A stretch of DNA of 13,378 bases from Actinomycetes bacterium (GCA_023396115.1 JAEWXC010000079.1:1-13378); one strand, 5' to 3'; shown: positions 1-6,340, numbered from the stretch's first letter. The notes: a model not told the origin generated them from the letters alone. A program made the numbers and translations.

Positions 1-95
1 CCAGGGTGGCCTTCGGATTCCGCTCACCCGACGCCCTCATCGGCCTCGCGATGCTCAACCTAGGCGGACACCGACCGCTGCTGCCCGGCCGATGA
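1..95 (+). pseudogene. 3' end of an ORF running in from the left edge, possibly a transposase
   Basis: Reading from base 3, the plus strand is open and ends with TGA at 93-95, giving about 30 residues that start RVAFGFRSPDALIGLAML and finish in a GHRPLLPGR tail. The tail has the feel of the C-terminus of an actinobacterial transposase, but I cannot name the family from 30 residues, and an ordinary gene end is possible. It converges on the minus-strand operon whose last stop codon lies only 8 bp away (104-106), so there is no room for a separate terminator. Such tight convergence fits an insertion or rearrangement edge. Whether the gene is intact outside the window cannot be seen. Confidence 0.4.
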
Positions 96-103
96 CCCAC
101 GGA

Positions 104-871
104 TCAGTCAGAAGAGCCACTTTTCTCGAGCTTCTTCTGTTCGGTTACGGCCCTTGAAACTAACTCTGGGAGTTCACACAGGAGGCGAAGCGAAGAGTTG
201 GGGCGCATCGACGCTTCAAGGCTGCGAACTAGCCACTCGAGGTGGTCGCGGTCGTCGGACTTTGGATCCAGGGCGTGGGCGAGGAAGAACCGGTCGAGGA
301 TAGTGACGTGCGTCGAGAGCACGGCCAGAGGAGCGAAGAGTGCATGCTCGATGTCGGCGCGAAGACTTCCCTGGGGGAAGTGTCCCTCCGACCGCACCTG
401 CCGGACACCGGTGATCGTGTTGCAATGCTCAACAGAGTCGGCAAGTGAGAGTTCGGGTTCTCCGTCGCGCTTCGAGTACCCCACTGGCGTAGGTACTCCG
501 TGCAGACCTGCAGACACTTCGCTCGCGACGATCAGATCCATCAGCCCGCGGAGTGAAGCTGGAATTCCGGCTGGATCGTGGAGAGCTTGGTTTGTCGTGC
601 CGCTTGCCGTGCCGCGGCGGACCCTGAACCCAATGTCTAAGGCGGAGAGCGTCTCCGACCAGAGCTTGCGCGTCTCGGGGCTGAGCCCTGCGATTGCATC
701 AAACAGGGCGCGTGCATCGTCATTGCCGATGGCCTCAAGTACGCCAACGTCGCCCAATGCGCGGGTCAGCGACCTGTGTGCGTTGGTGGACGCGCGATCG
801 GGGCCGGCAAAGTCCAGAAGCGAGTCGGCGTCGATTCCGATCCTTGCCAGGATCCGGCTTGGGCCGCTCAT
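104..871 (-). CDS. Unrecognised 255-aa partner protein of the DUF3696-type ATPase
   Basis: The start is the ATG at 871-869, which overlaps the TGA of the upstream ATPase as ATGA. The open frame continues further upstream, but that stretch is antisense-like Arg/Ser/Pro-rich sequence inside the ATPase gene, so the longer start is rejected. I do not recognise the family. The N-terminal third (about 1-85) is predicted mostly helical, with a segment reading as LFDAIAGLSPETRKLW. The C-terminal third (about 180-235) has a hydrophobic strand VTILDRFFLAHAL followed by a helix HLEWLVRSL and a strand SLRLLCEL. That strand-helix-strand order resembles the C-terminal sensor or PLD-like domains found beside defence ATPases, but this is only a shape resemblance. 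There are no Cys clusters, signal peptide or membrane segments. As last gene of the operon, translationally coupled to the ATPase, it is a plausible effector or regulatory subunit. Confidence 0.8.
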   Translation of the reverse strand: MSGPSRILARIGIDADSLLDFAGPDRASTNAHRSLTRALGDVGVLEAIGNDDARALFDAIAGLSPETRKLWSETLSALDIGFRVRRGTASGTTNQALHDPAGIPASLRGLMDLIVASEVSAGLHGVPTPVGYSKRDGEPELSLADSVEHCNTITGVRQVRSEGHFPQGSLRADIEHALFAPLAVLSTHVTILDRFFLAHALDPKSDDRDHLEWLVRSLEASMRPNSSLRLLCELPELVSRAVTEQKKLEKSGSSD

Positions 872-2388
872 CCAGTGATCCCCAGAATGTCCGCCAGGCT
901 GTCGTCGAAGAAGCCAGTGGGCCAGGGATCGAGGAACTCGCCTTGATGACCCAGACGAAGGCGCGAAACGCTGACGCCGTCCTCGTGAGTGTTGTCGACG
1001 TAGAGGACGGCGACCTCGTCCGGCAGGAGCTTTCCGCTCCTGACGAGACGACGCACACGCAGCAGGAGACTCTCGGAGTGGGTCTCGACGATGACCTGAT
1101 TCCCGCGCCGCAAGACCGAGAAGGCGAACAGGTTCGCCAGCCTCGCCTGAAGGCGCGGGTGAAGGTGAAGCTCGGGCTCTTCGATCGAGATCACGCGCTG
1201 CGTCGCGTGCGCGCATGCGTCGATGACGGGCAGCAGTTGGCTGACTCCGTACCCGACCCCCGACAGTGGAACAGGCGCTCCAGAGCGTCGGTCGGCCAGG
1301 ATCCAGTCGGATACACGGACTCCGTTCTGGTCGGACGTGAATGCTGGCTCGAACGAGTGGGGGATCTCCAACTGTTCCAGGACTTGGTTGAGGACCTCGT
1401 ATCCCTCGAATCCTGCGACGCCCCAACGTGGCGCGCCGGCGATTCCCCAGTGGTCGGGGCCAGCGATGTCGTCGAGGGCAACCGGGGAGTACTTCTCCCC
1501 GGGGTTGCCTCGATGGGGGCCGAAGTGGGTGAGCTGACCGGCCAGCCGGAACAGAGTTCGCTGGAGGTGGACGTCGGCATCCCCAAACAGAAGGTGGTCA
1601 ACGTCCCGCTTCATCGGCCCTGAGCGCTCGGCGCCGGACAACTCACTTACCTCCCACCTGGGTCCGATGTTGCCGAAGTCGCCACGATCAATCGGGTCGG
1701 CGTCCTCGAAGTTCAGGAAGAACTCCTTGCGTGTCTGGTCGGGGCTGCCGGCAAGGCCGATGGTCGACGACTGCCATGGGCCGATGTCGGAGCTCTGGAA
1801 TCCGAGCTCGGCCCGGGCGACGTCGCCAGAGCGCGGGAGACGGTAGTCGACGCCCAGCACGAGCGTCCTTGTCTGCGAGAACGGGGTGTCCTCGGGCTGG
1901 CGCTCCCAAGTGATCACGCTGTCAGGGCGGACGTCTGGAAACGCTCGACGCCAGAGATTGAGGGCGTCGGACCTGCCGGTGTCGACGGCATGCATGAACA
2001 GTTGCAGTGCCTTGAGCGCGGTCGACTTTCCAGCGGAGTTTGGTCCGTAGACCAAGGTGAGTGGCGCGAGCGGGATCTCGTGACGGCCCGCCAGCGACTT
2101 CAAGTTCTCCACGTGGAGACGCTCGATGAGTGGCTGCGGGCGAGGGCGCTGCCTCGCCTCTCGAGGCTGGGTCTTGCCCTCCGCAGGATGCGAGTCGTCG
2201 GCATGCCGATCCAGAAAGGCCTGGAGCTGCTCCTCGCTGCGCCTTTGCTCCTCGCGCCAGCGTTCGCCGGCCTCGCGCATGCGACGTACGGTCTCCTCTT
2301 GCCGGGCCTTCATCGCCACGCGGTCGAGACCGACCCACTCGGGCGAGATCGGGCGCTCGTCCCCGGAGGTGAGGGTCGAGTCGGACAT
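868..2388 (-). CDS. AAA/ABC-type ATPase with DUF3696-like C-terminus
   Basis: This 506-aa protein has all motifs of the SMC/OLD-like AAA_15/AAA_21 ATPases. Walker A is GPNSAGKS at 115-122, shortly after the strand RLHVENLKSL. The signature-like segment LSGVGYGVSQLLP lies at 375-387, Walker B VISIEEPELHLHP at 399-411, and the H-loop VIVETHSE at 432-439. The tail (about 455-500) with GEFLDPWPTGFFDDSL matches the pattern of DUF3696 (GEF.D.P.GFFDE). Residues 25-80 are charged, Arg/Glu-rich and probably coiled coil or disordered. The ATG at 2388 is chosen because AAAGGAG sits 6 nt upstream. It lies 31 nt after the membrane-protein gene, and its TGA overlaps the next ATG (ATGA). Family members commonly act with a dedicated partner in anti-phage systems. 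Here the partner is unrecognised, so the role in defence is inference. It is cytosolic by sequence. Confidence 0.93.
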   Translation of the reverse strand: MSDSTLTSGDERPISPEWVGLDRVAMKARQEETVRRMREAGERWREEQRRSEEQLQAFLDRHADDSHPAEGKTQPREARQRPRPQPLIERLHVENLKSLAGRHEIPLAPLTLVYGPNSAGKSTALKALQLFMHAVDTGRSDALNLWRRAFPDVRPDSVITWERQPEDTPFSQTRTLVLGVDYRLPRSGDVARAELGFQSSDIGPWQSSTIGLAGSPDQTRKEFFLNFEDADPIDRGDFGNIGPRWEVSELSGAERSGPMKRDVDHLLFGDADVHLQRTLFRLAGQLTHFGPHRGNPGEKYSPVALDDIAGPDHWGIAGAPRWGVAGFEGYEVLNQVLEQLEIPHSFEPAFTSDQNGVRVSDWILADRRSGAPVPLSGVGYGVSQLLPVIDACAHATQRVISIEEPELHLHPRLQARLANLFAFSVLRRGNQVIVETHSESLLLRVRRLVRSGKLLPDEVAVLYVDNTHEDGVSVSRLRLGHQGEFLDPWPTGFFDDSLADILGITG

Positions 2389-2419
2389 GGAGTGCTCCTT
2401 TGGGTTGTGCGAATGCTAT

Positions 2420-2971
2420 TCAGCCGATCGATCGGCTGCGGTGGAATCCGAGCGAACGCCCGACGGCTTGGGTCAACCGGACGAGACGCGATGGTTCCTG
2501 CCAGGCAACGCTCTTGACGTAGGGCGGGCCGAAGCCAGGACCCTGGTCCGCGACCACGACGAGAAGGGTGCGACTGCCGATGACCCGCGTCAGCTCGTTG
2601 GCGAAGTCCTTGGGGCGGCGCCGCCGCTTGGACGGGTACGCGATCACGGCCTCGACGTGCTCGGCAATGATGTTGTGCCGGGCCATGTCGGCCTGCGCCT
2701 CCGGCGAAAACGTCACCCGATCTCGATCGGCCTCGGCTTCCACGAGCGCGGCGTGAAGGTCGTCGCGACCGATGACGGCGACGAGGTGGCGCATGCGGGA
2801 GCGCTGCTCTTCGAGCAGGTGAGTGACTTGGGCGGCCGCGTGGCCCCGGCCTTGGGGGGAACGGCGCCGTACGGCAACGATCCTCCGGACGGTCAGAAGG
2901 ATGAGAACCGCCCAAACGACGCCGACCGTCAGGGTGAGCGAGAGCGAGACGAGGGCGGGCGCGCTGCTCAT
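2420..2971 (-). CDS. Single-pass membrane protein with DUF4258-like C-terminal region
   Basis: The start ATG at 2971-2969 overlaps the TGA of the preceding 74-aa gene (ATGA). An upstream in-frame Met at 3043 lies inside that gene and is rejected. The 183-aa product has one clear N-terminal membrane segment (about residues 5-27, a run of Leu/Val/Thr/Ile) followed by positive residues RRIVAVRRR, so the rest should be cytoplasmic. Residues about 40-85 are a charged helix. From about 88, FSPEAQADMARHNI followed by HVEAVIAYPS, a basic turn, LLVVVADQ and YVKSVAW resemble the DUF4258 layout (RelE/ParE-like fold), but the similarity is weak and catalytic residues cannot be assigned. The 18-bp palindrome at 2421-2438 covers its stop codon. 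It may be a membrane-tethered toxin-like subunit or anchor of the operon's complex (inference). Confidence 0.8.
   Translation of the reverse strand: MSSAPALVSLSLTLTVGVVWAVLILLTVRRIVAVRRRSPQGRGHAAAQVTHLLEEQRSRMRHLVAVIGRDDLHAALVEAEADRDRVTFSPEAQADMARHNIIAEHVEAVIAYPSKRRRRPKDFANELTRVIGSRTLLVVVADQGPGFGPPYVKSVAWQEPSRLVRLTQAVGRSLGFHRSRSIG
2421..2438. promoter_or_regulatory. Perfect 18-bp palindrome in the intergenic gap before the ATPase gene
   Basis: CAGCCGATCGATCGGCTG is identical to its own reverse complement. It overlaps the stop codon of the membrane-protein gene and ends 50 nt before the ATPase start at 2388 on the coding (minus) strand. As RNA it would form a 7-bp stem with a 4-nt loop; as DNA it would suit a dimeric repressor. 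It sits in the only real gap of an otherwise overlapping operon, so attenuation, RNA processing or a secondary operator are all possible. No U-run follows, so it is not a classical terminator. Confidence 0.4.
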
Positions 2972-3192
2972 CGGCCAGCCTCGTTCGCCGGGGCGGACAG
3001 CGCGGCGTTCCAGGCCTTCTGGCTTCCCTCGGTGAAGGTCCATGCCGCGGGCCGGAAGAGACGCTCAACTGTCTCCTGCACAGCCGCAGGCGGGGCGGAC
3101 GGCACGACCTTGAGAATGGCGCGGCTGACGGCAGGAGCCACGCTGTTGGTCATGACGTCGGCGAGAAGCGATTGAAGCAGCAACGTGAGCAT
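2968..3192 (-). CDS. Small 74-aa hypothetical protein
   Basis: The ATG at 3192-3190 lies 2 nt after the stop codon of the S1-domain gene, with GAGG in the end of that gene 8 nt upstream. The TGA overlaps the next start as ATGA. The product begins with the hydrophobic helix MLTLLLQSLLADVM, has a Pro/Ala stretch at 31-37 (PSAPPAA), and a second helix reading VQETVERLFRPAAW, ending in a polar tail. There are no Cys residues and no recognised domain. The frame is open further upstream, but only antisense-like sequence lies there. Its strict coupling on both sides is the best argument that it is real and stoichiometric with its neighbours. A peripheral membrane or adaptor peptide is one possibility; no function can be assigned. 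Confidence 0.7.
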   Translation of the reverse strand: MLTLLLQSLLADVMTNSVAPAVSRAILKVVPSAPPAAVQETVERLFRPAAWTFTEGSQKAWNAALSAPANEAGR

Positions 3193-3194
3193 GA

Positions 3195-3932
3195 TCAGGC
3201 CTCGCTCACCAGGGCAAAGTTGAGCTGGCCCTTCTCGTTCTTGCCGGTCACCTTGACGTAGACCGACTGACCGACGTTGACCACGAGCGACGCGTCCTCG
3301 ACACGACGTCCGCCATTGAGACCGTGCATCTCCGAGACGTGGAGGAGGCCCGACTCGCCAGAGGGCAGCAGGATGAAGGCCCCGAACGGCTTGATGCCCG
3401 TGACCTCGCCCCAGCACGGCTCGTACCCGCGTGCAGGCGCAGGCGGGAGCGCGGCCTGGATCTTGGCGATCTCGACCATGTCGGTCGCCTCGATCAGGGC
3501 GAGCTCGACGCGGTGCCGAACCTGCGCGAGCATCTCGTCGATCACCTTCGACGGATGCGTACGCCCCCGACGGGTGCGGGTGGCGACCATGAGCTCCTGC
3601 TCCAGGTCGGCCGAGCAGGCGCTCCACAGGATCTCGTCAGCGCGAGCCTCGGGAGAAGCGATCACGCCGGACGGTGCGCCGCGGAGGATCCCGATCAGCT
3701 CGTTGCGTGCGCGGGTCAGCGACTTGGCCAGCGTCCCCTTCGCGATCGTCAGCGCCTTCTCGAGTGCGCGGATCTGCGCAGGATCCGTCGACTCAACGAG
3801 GGGCTGGAGCAGGGTGGTGACGAGCTCCGGGACGTAGGCGAACGGAGTCGCGCCGACCGAGGCGACGGGCGTAGCCACGACCGAGGTGATGGTGGCGACC
3901 GCGGGAGAGCGGTGCACGGTGAGCTGGGACAT
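3195..3932 (-). CDS. Alternative in-frame shorter product of the S1-domain gene (internal start)
   Basis: The ATG at 3932-3930 begins MSQLTVHRSP and is preceded by GAGGAAGGA ending 6 nt upstream, a better ribosome-binding site than most in the window. It would yield a 245-aa protein with the helical middle and the S1 domain (residues 170-245 of this form) but without the Ser/Gly-rich basic region. There is no stop between 4343 and here, so either the gene produces two isoforms or only one of the two starts is used. It is listed separately because the sequence does not decide between these. Confidence 0.4.
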   Translation of the reverse strand: MSQLTVHRSPAVATITSVVATPVASVGATPFAYVPELVTTLLQPLVESTDPAQIRALEKALTIAKGTLAKSLTRARNELIGILRGAPSGVIASPEARADEILWSACSADLEQELMVATRTRRGRTHPSKVIDEMLAQVRHRVELALIEATDMVEIAKIQAALPPAPARGYEPCWGEVTGIKPFGAFILLPSGESGLLHVSEMHGLNGGRRVEDASLVVNVGQSVYVKVTGKNEKGQLNFALVSEA

Positions 3933-4343
3933 GGTGGTTCCTTCCTCAAGGACGATGTATGGGTCTTCGGCCACGCACGACGTGGTGGCCGAAATGGCCC
4001 CGGTGGTCGAGGCGGTGTGCGCAGGCATTCGCTGCGCGGTCATGTGTTCAAGCACTTCGTCAATGAGGGAGTGGAACGTGGTGCTACCTGAGCCGGCAGC
4101 CTTGCTCTGGCTGCCGTTGCCGCGTCGGACCGACTCGCCGATGGTCTGTCCGGCCCGGCCCTTGCTGTAGTACTTGCCGTCGAAGTTGCCGGTCGACTTC
4201 AGGGCGGCGATCTGCCTGGCCGTCGCCGGCTGAGACCACATCCGCAAGTTGGAGGGGGTTGCGGATGAACCTGCGGACGCGCGCGAGGAACCTCGGGACG
4301 AGGCGGTGCTACGACCGCCCGCCGACCGGGATCCCTTCGCCAT
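3195..4343 (-). CDS. S1-domain putative RNA-binding protein with disordered N-terminus; first gene of operon
   Basis: The 382-aa frame starts at the ATG at 4343, with AAGGAG 5 nt upstream. Residues 1-32 are Ser/Gly/Ala/Arg-rich and disordered. Residues 33-75 contain a small basic segment (WSQPATARQIAALKS...FDGKYYSKGRAGQTIGES) that looks like a helical nucleic-acid-binding motif. Residues 138-305 are mostly helical with no recognised domain. Residues 307-382 form an S1 domain of the PNPase/RpsA type: GEVTGIKPFGAFILLPSG, then SGLLHVSEMHGL, VGQSVYVKV and KGQLNFAL. S1 domains bind single-stranded RNA, so RNA sensing or binding is the likely role. A second ATG at 3932 (residue 138) has an equally strong ribosome site (AAGGA, 6 nt upstream) and would give a 245-aa form lacking the basic N-terminus. 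The next gene starts 2 nt after its stop. Confidence 0.88.
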   Translation of the reverse strand: MAKGSRSAGGRSTASSRGSSRASAGSSATPSNLRMWSQPATARQIAALKSTGNFDGKYYSKGRAGQTIGESVRRGNGSQSKAAGSGSTTFHSLIDEVLEHMTAQRMPAHTASTTGAISATTSCVAEDPYIVLEEGTTMSQLTVHRSPAVATITSVVATPVASVGATPFAYVPELVTTLLQPLVESTDPAQIRALEKALTIAKGTLAKSLTRARNELIGILRGAPSGVIASPEARADEILWSACSADLEQELMVATRTRRGRTHPSKVIDEMLAQVRHRVELALIEATDMVEIAKIQAALPPAPARGYEPCWGEVTGIKPFGAFILLPSGESGLLHVSEMHGLNGGRRVEDASLVVNVGQSVYVKVTGKNEKGQLNFALVSEA

Positions 4344-4384
4344 CTCAACTCCTTAGGTTCGATCGGCCGACTTGCGGGCGACCG

Positions 4385-4421
4385 AAATTTGCAAAGTCGA
4401 GAAACATAACACCCCTGTCAA
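4385..4421 (-). promoter_or_regulatory. Possible promoter elements for the S1 operon
   Basis: On the minus strand a perfect TTGACA (plus positions 4416-4421) lies about 75 nt upstream of the S1-gene start, inside the most AT-rich patch of the intergenic region. A good -10 hexamer at 16-18 nt is missing: GACTTT is the sequence at 17 nt, and TATGTT is too close. A weak or activator-dependent promoter, or chance, are both possible. Confidence 0.22.
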
Positions 4422-4471
4422 GTCCTGCTCGGGGACGTCGAAGAAGATGAAGGACCAGCGCTTCGGCATGA

Positions 4472-4600
4472 AGGCCGCGCTGGTGGCGCAGCGACGCTCT
4501 GGCGAGGTTGCCCATTGGAGGGACGCCCCGCCAACTGGTGCCCAACCTGACGGCCGTCGAGAACCTTGCGGGTCGCTGGTACTACCGCGAGCAGCGCTGA
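4472..4600 (+). pseudogene. Coding-like remnant (C-terminal tail of an unknown ORF)
   Basis: After a TGA overlapping 4469-4471, the plus strand is open for 42 codons to TGA at 4598-4600. It reads DALARLPIGGTPRQLVPNL followed by TAVENLAGRWYYREQR. The clean GC-rich third positions and protein-like composition suggest the end of a lost gene rather than random intergenic DNA. A different frame just upstream (about 4435-4490, KDQRFGMKAALVAQ) also looks coding-like, so a frameshifted fragment is possible. No family is recognised. Confidence 0.22.
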
Positions 4601-4717
4601 GCTCTTTCAGTTGATCGACCGCTGGCCCGCCCTGAGTCCCAGGAGCACGGCACGGACCTGCCCAAATCCGATACACCGGACCCCTCCATGGCCAGAATGG
4701 CGACGGAGGGACACGCC

Positions 4718-5482
4718 ATGCTCGATGCAACCAGGGACTGGTCACTGACATGCACGGCGTGTGGTGCACGCGCTGCAGGAGTAGACCGCTTCGACGAGAG
4801 ATATCGATACTGTCATCCGGGTCACGGTGGTTGCGGCAGACGGGTACTGGTGGACGATCGCGCCCGCCGGCTCGCGCAGATCTTCAGCCGCCGCAAGATC
4901 GACCGGTTGGTCCATGTGACCAGGTCCAGCAACCTCCCTTCACTTCTGCGCCACGGCTTGGTTCCACGCGATCGCCACCAGGCTCTGGGCATCGAGGCCG
5001 AGGTTGTCGACTCGTACAGGTACGACGGCGACGGGCACACAAACCTCTCCCTGACGTCCGCGAACCGCTTCATGTCCGTGGAGCGCGTCATGGCTGAGCC
5101 TGACGCCTGGGTTGTCCTCTGCATCGCGCCCTCGGCAATCCTCACGATCCCGACGTCCGTCTTTCATCAAACGAATGCGGCCAACGCCAATCACAGGCAC
5201 GGATCAGGGCCCGACGACCTTGAGCAATTGTTCGTCCCTGCAGTCGAGTACACAACGGCGGCAGGTGTGTTTCGCCAGATCTTGCGAGGGTCCAACTGGC
5301 CAGACAACCGTCCGACCGACGCACAAGCTGAAATCACCGTCCCCGACGTCATCCCCGCCCGCTTCCTTGACTCGATCTGGACGCCCAGCGACCGAGCTCG
5401 TGCCTCCGTCGTCAGGCTCCCAGGCGCCGATAGAGTCAAGGTGGCCGTGCACCCGATTAGCGAATGGTGGGCACCCGCATGA
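4718..5482 (+). CDS. darT: DarT1-like DNA ADP-ribosyltransferase toxin with N-terminal Cys cluster
   Basis: The start at 4718 is chosen over the in-frame ATG at 4688 because GGAGGG lies 7 nt upstream. The 254-aa protein carries the DarT (DUF4433) hallmarks: HVTRSSNLPSLLRHGLVPRD at 66-85, a segment SYRYDGDGHTNLSLTSANRFM around 99-119 that matches the R.DG...slS..pN..M pattern, WVVLCIAPSAI at 131-141, and DAQAEITV at 201-208. The Glu of AQAE (E205) corresponds to the catalytic glutamate of the family. DarT enzymes use NAD+ to ADP-ribosylate bases in single-stranded DNA; DarT1 types modify guanine. The NADAR partner downstream supports the DarT1 type. Residues 12-39 contain C12, C15, C32 and C39 with His residues, a probable zinc ribbon not expected in a minimal DarT. 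Toxin activity and phage defence are inferred from the family. The stop overlaps the antitoxin start (ATGA). Confidence 0.87.
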   Translation: MLDATRDWSLTCTACGARAAGVDRFDERYRYCHPGHGGCGRRVLVDDRARRLAQIFSRRKIDRLVHVTRSSNLPSLLRHGLVPRDRHQALGIEAEVVDSYRYDGDGHTNLSLTSANRFMSVERVMAEPDAWVVLCIAPSAILTIPTSVFHQTNAANANHRHGSGPDDLEQLFVPAVEYTTAAGVFRQILRGSNWPDNRPTDAQAEITVPDVIPARFLDSIWTPSDRARASVVRLPGADRVKVAVHPISEWWAPA

Positions 5483-6327
5483 CCTCTGGCACGGGCCGAT
5501 CTACCGGCCAGGGTGTTCGCGTGGCTTTCTTCGTCAACCCTGAGTGGCAGCCGGGAAGCCGTGCCTTCGAGGAGCGGGCGATCGAATTCACCTGGTATCT
5601 CGGCATGGCCGTTCAACAGCGCCAGCGATCCATCGCAAGCCTGCACGAATCGATACGTGAACAATCTCCGGATGCGACCGTCCTGGAGGTCAGCACCAAG
5701 TCAACGGACCAGGCCTTGGGGAGGTCTCTCTCCGCCTTCAGCCTCAGCCTCAATGGCTACCCGGTCGAGAACATCTTCCAGTCTGCGAAGGTCATGAGCG
5801 ACGGAGGACCGCACCTCGACCTGCTACGGGTTGATCCACGAGAGGCCAAGCGTGATTGCCGCATCCAGACCGCGGAGTCGAAGGCCGATTGCGCGACGAA
5901 CGGCGTCAAGTTCACCAGCGCACGAGAGTTCTACGACGACGCCAATGACATCTGTCCTGCATGTCGAACCCGACGCCAACGGAGGCTGTCGGGCTTCCAG
6001 TCGAAGGTTTTCCGATGGCCGCTCGAACCGAGAAGTGTCTTCTACGACGCCCTCTACATGACCGCCCTTGTCCAACCGGAGAACCGTGCACTCACGGAGA
6101 AGATCGGTGGCTATAGCGCGTTCACGGACATCGCCTTCAACCAGAAGACGCCCTACGCATCGGATGCGGGGCCGTTCAACTGTCAGGCTCGTAGCTGCGC
6201 GATCTATGCGACTCTGGCGAGCCACGGTATGGAGCACGACGCGATTGCGGAGCTCGCAGCGCAGCCGAGCGAAATGCTTGTCCTTTACGACCCCGGAGCA
6301 CAAGAACCCGAGACGCTCTGGCAGTAG
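5479..6327 (+). CDS. darG: NADAR-family antitoxin (DarG1-like ADP-ribosylguanine hydrolase)
   Basis: The ATG at 5479 overlaps the darT stop as ATGA; an in-frame ATG at 5464 inside darT is less likely. The 282-aa protein has NADAR/DarG1 motifs in order: LEVSTKSTDQALGRSLSAF at 69-87, VENIFQSAKV at 96-105, GGPHLDLL at 109-116, REAKRD at 121-126, RWPLEPRSVFYDALYMTAL at 179-197, FTDIAFN at 215-221 and NCQARSCAIYATL at 234-246. NADAR enzymes remove ADP-ribose from guanosine and act as antitoxins to DarT1. Between AKRD and the WPLEP block there is an insertion with C127, C138, C159 and C162 (the last two as CPAC), a plausible zinc site. Gene order toxin then antitoxin with overlap is normal for DarTG. 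The protein is cytosolic; no membrane segment is seen. Confidence 0.85.
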   Translation: MTSGTGRSTGQGVRVAFFVNPEWQPGSRAFEERAIEFTWYLGMAVQQRQRSIASLHESIREQSPDATVLEVSTKSTDQALGRSLSAFSLSLNGYPVENIFQSAKVMSDGGPHLDLLRVDPREAKRDCRIQTAESKADCATNGVKFTSAREFYDDANDICPACRTRRQRRLSGFQSKVFRWPLEPRSVFYDALYMTALVQPENRALTEKIGGYSAFTDIAFNQKTPYASDAGPFNCQARSCAIYATLASHGMEHDAIAELAAQPSEMLVLYDPGAQEPETLWQ

Positions 6328-6340
6328 TGACCTGGCGGGT

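Larger units (their letters stand above)
4344..4717. other. Divergent intergenic region between the S1 operon and darT
   Basis: This 374-bp stretch must hold the promoters for both divergent operons. The part next to the S1 gene is relatively AT-rich for this genome (AAATTTGCAAAG, AACATAACA). It also holds the short palindromes TCGGCCGA just upstream of the S1-gene ribosome site and GACGGCCGTC at 4549-4558. Small open frames are present on both strands, but none has a convincing start plus domain. A coding-like remnant at 4472-4600 is described separately. I could not find a convincing -10/-35 pair for darT. Confidence 0.5.

Noticed and set aside
872..1426. N-terminal extension of the 255-aa partner protein
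   Set aside because: The frame is open but runs inside the ATPase gene and encodes Arg/Pro/Ser-rich sequence; the ATGA start at 871 is better.
694..1623. Plus-strand open frame of 309 codons opposite the ATPase and its partner
   Set aside because: Antisense to the Walker and H-loop coding region; low-complexity charged composition and no recognisable domain.
2126..3175. Long plus-strand open frame of 349 codons
   Set aside because: It lies opposite three tightly coupled minus-strand genes with clear motifs and ribosome sites. Its product is Arg/Ser/Gly-rich with no domain, typical of antisense frames in GC-rich DNA.
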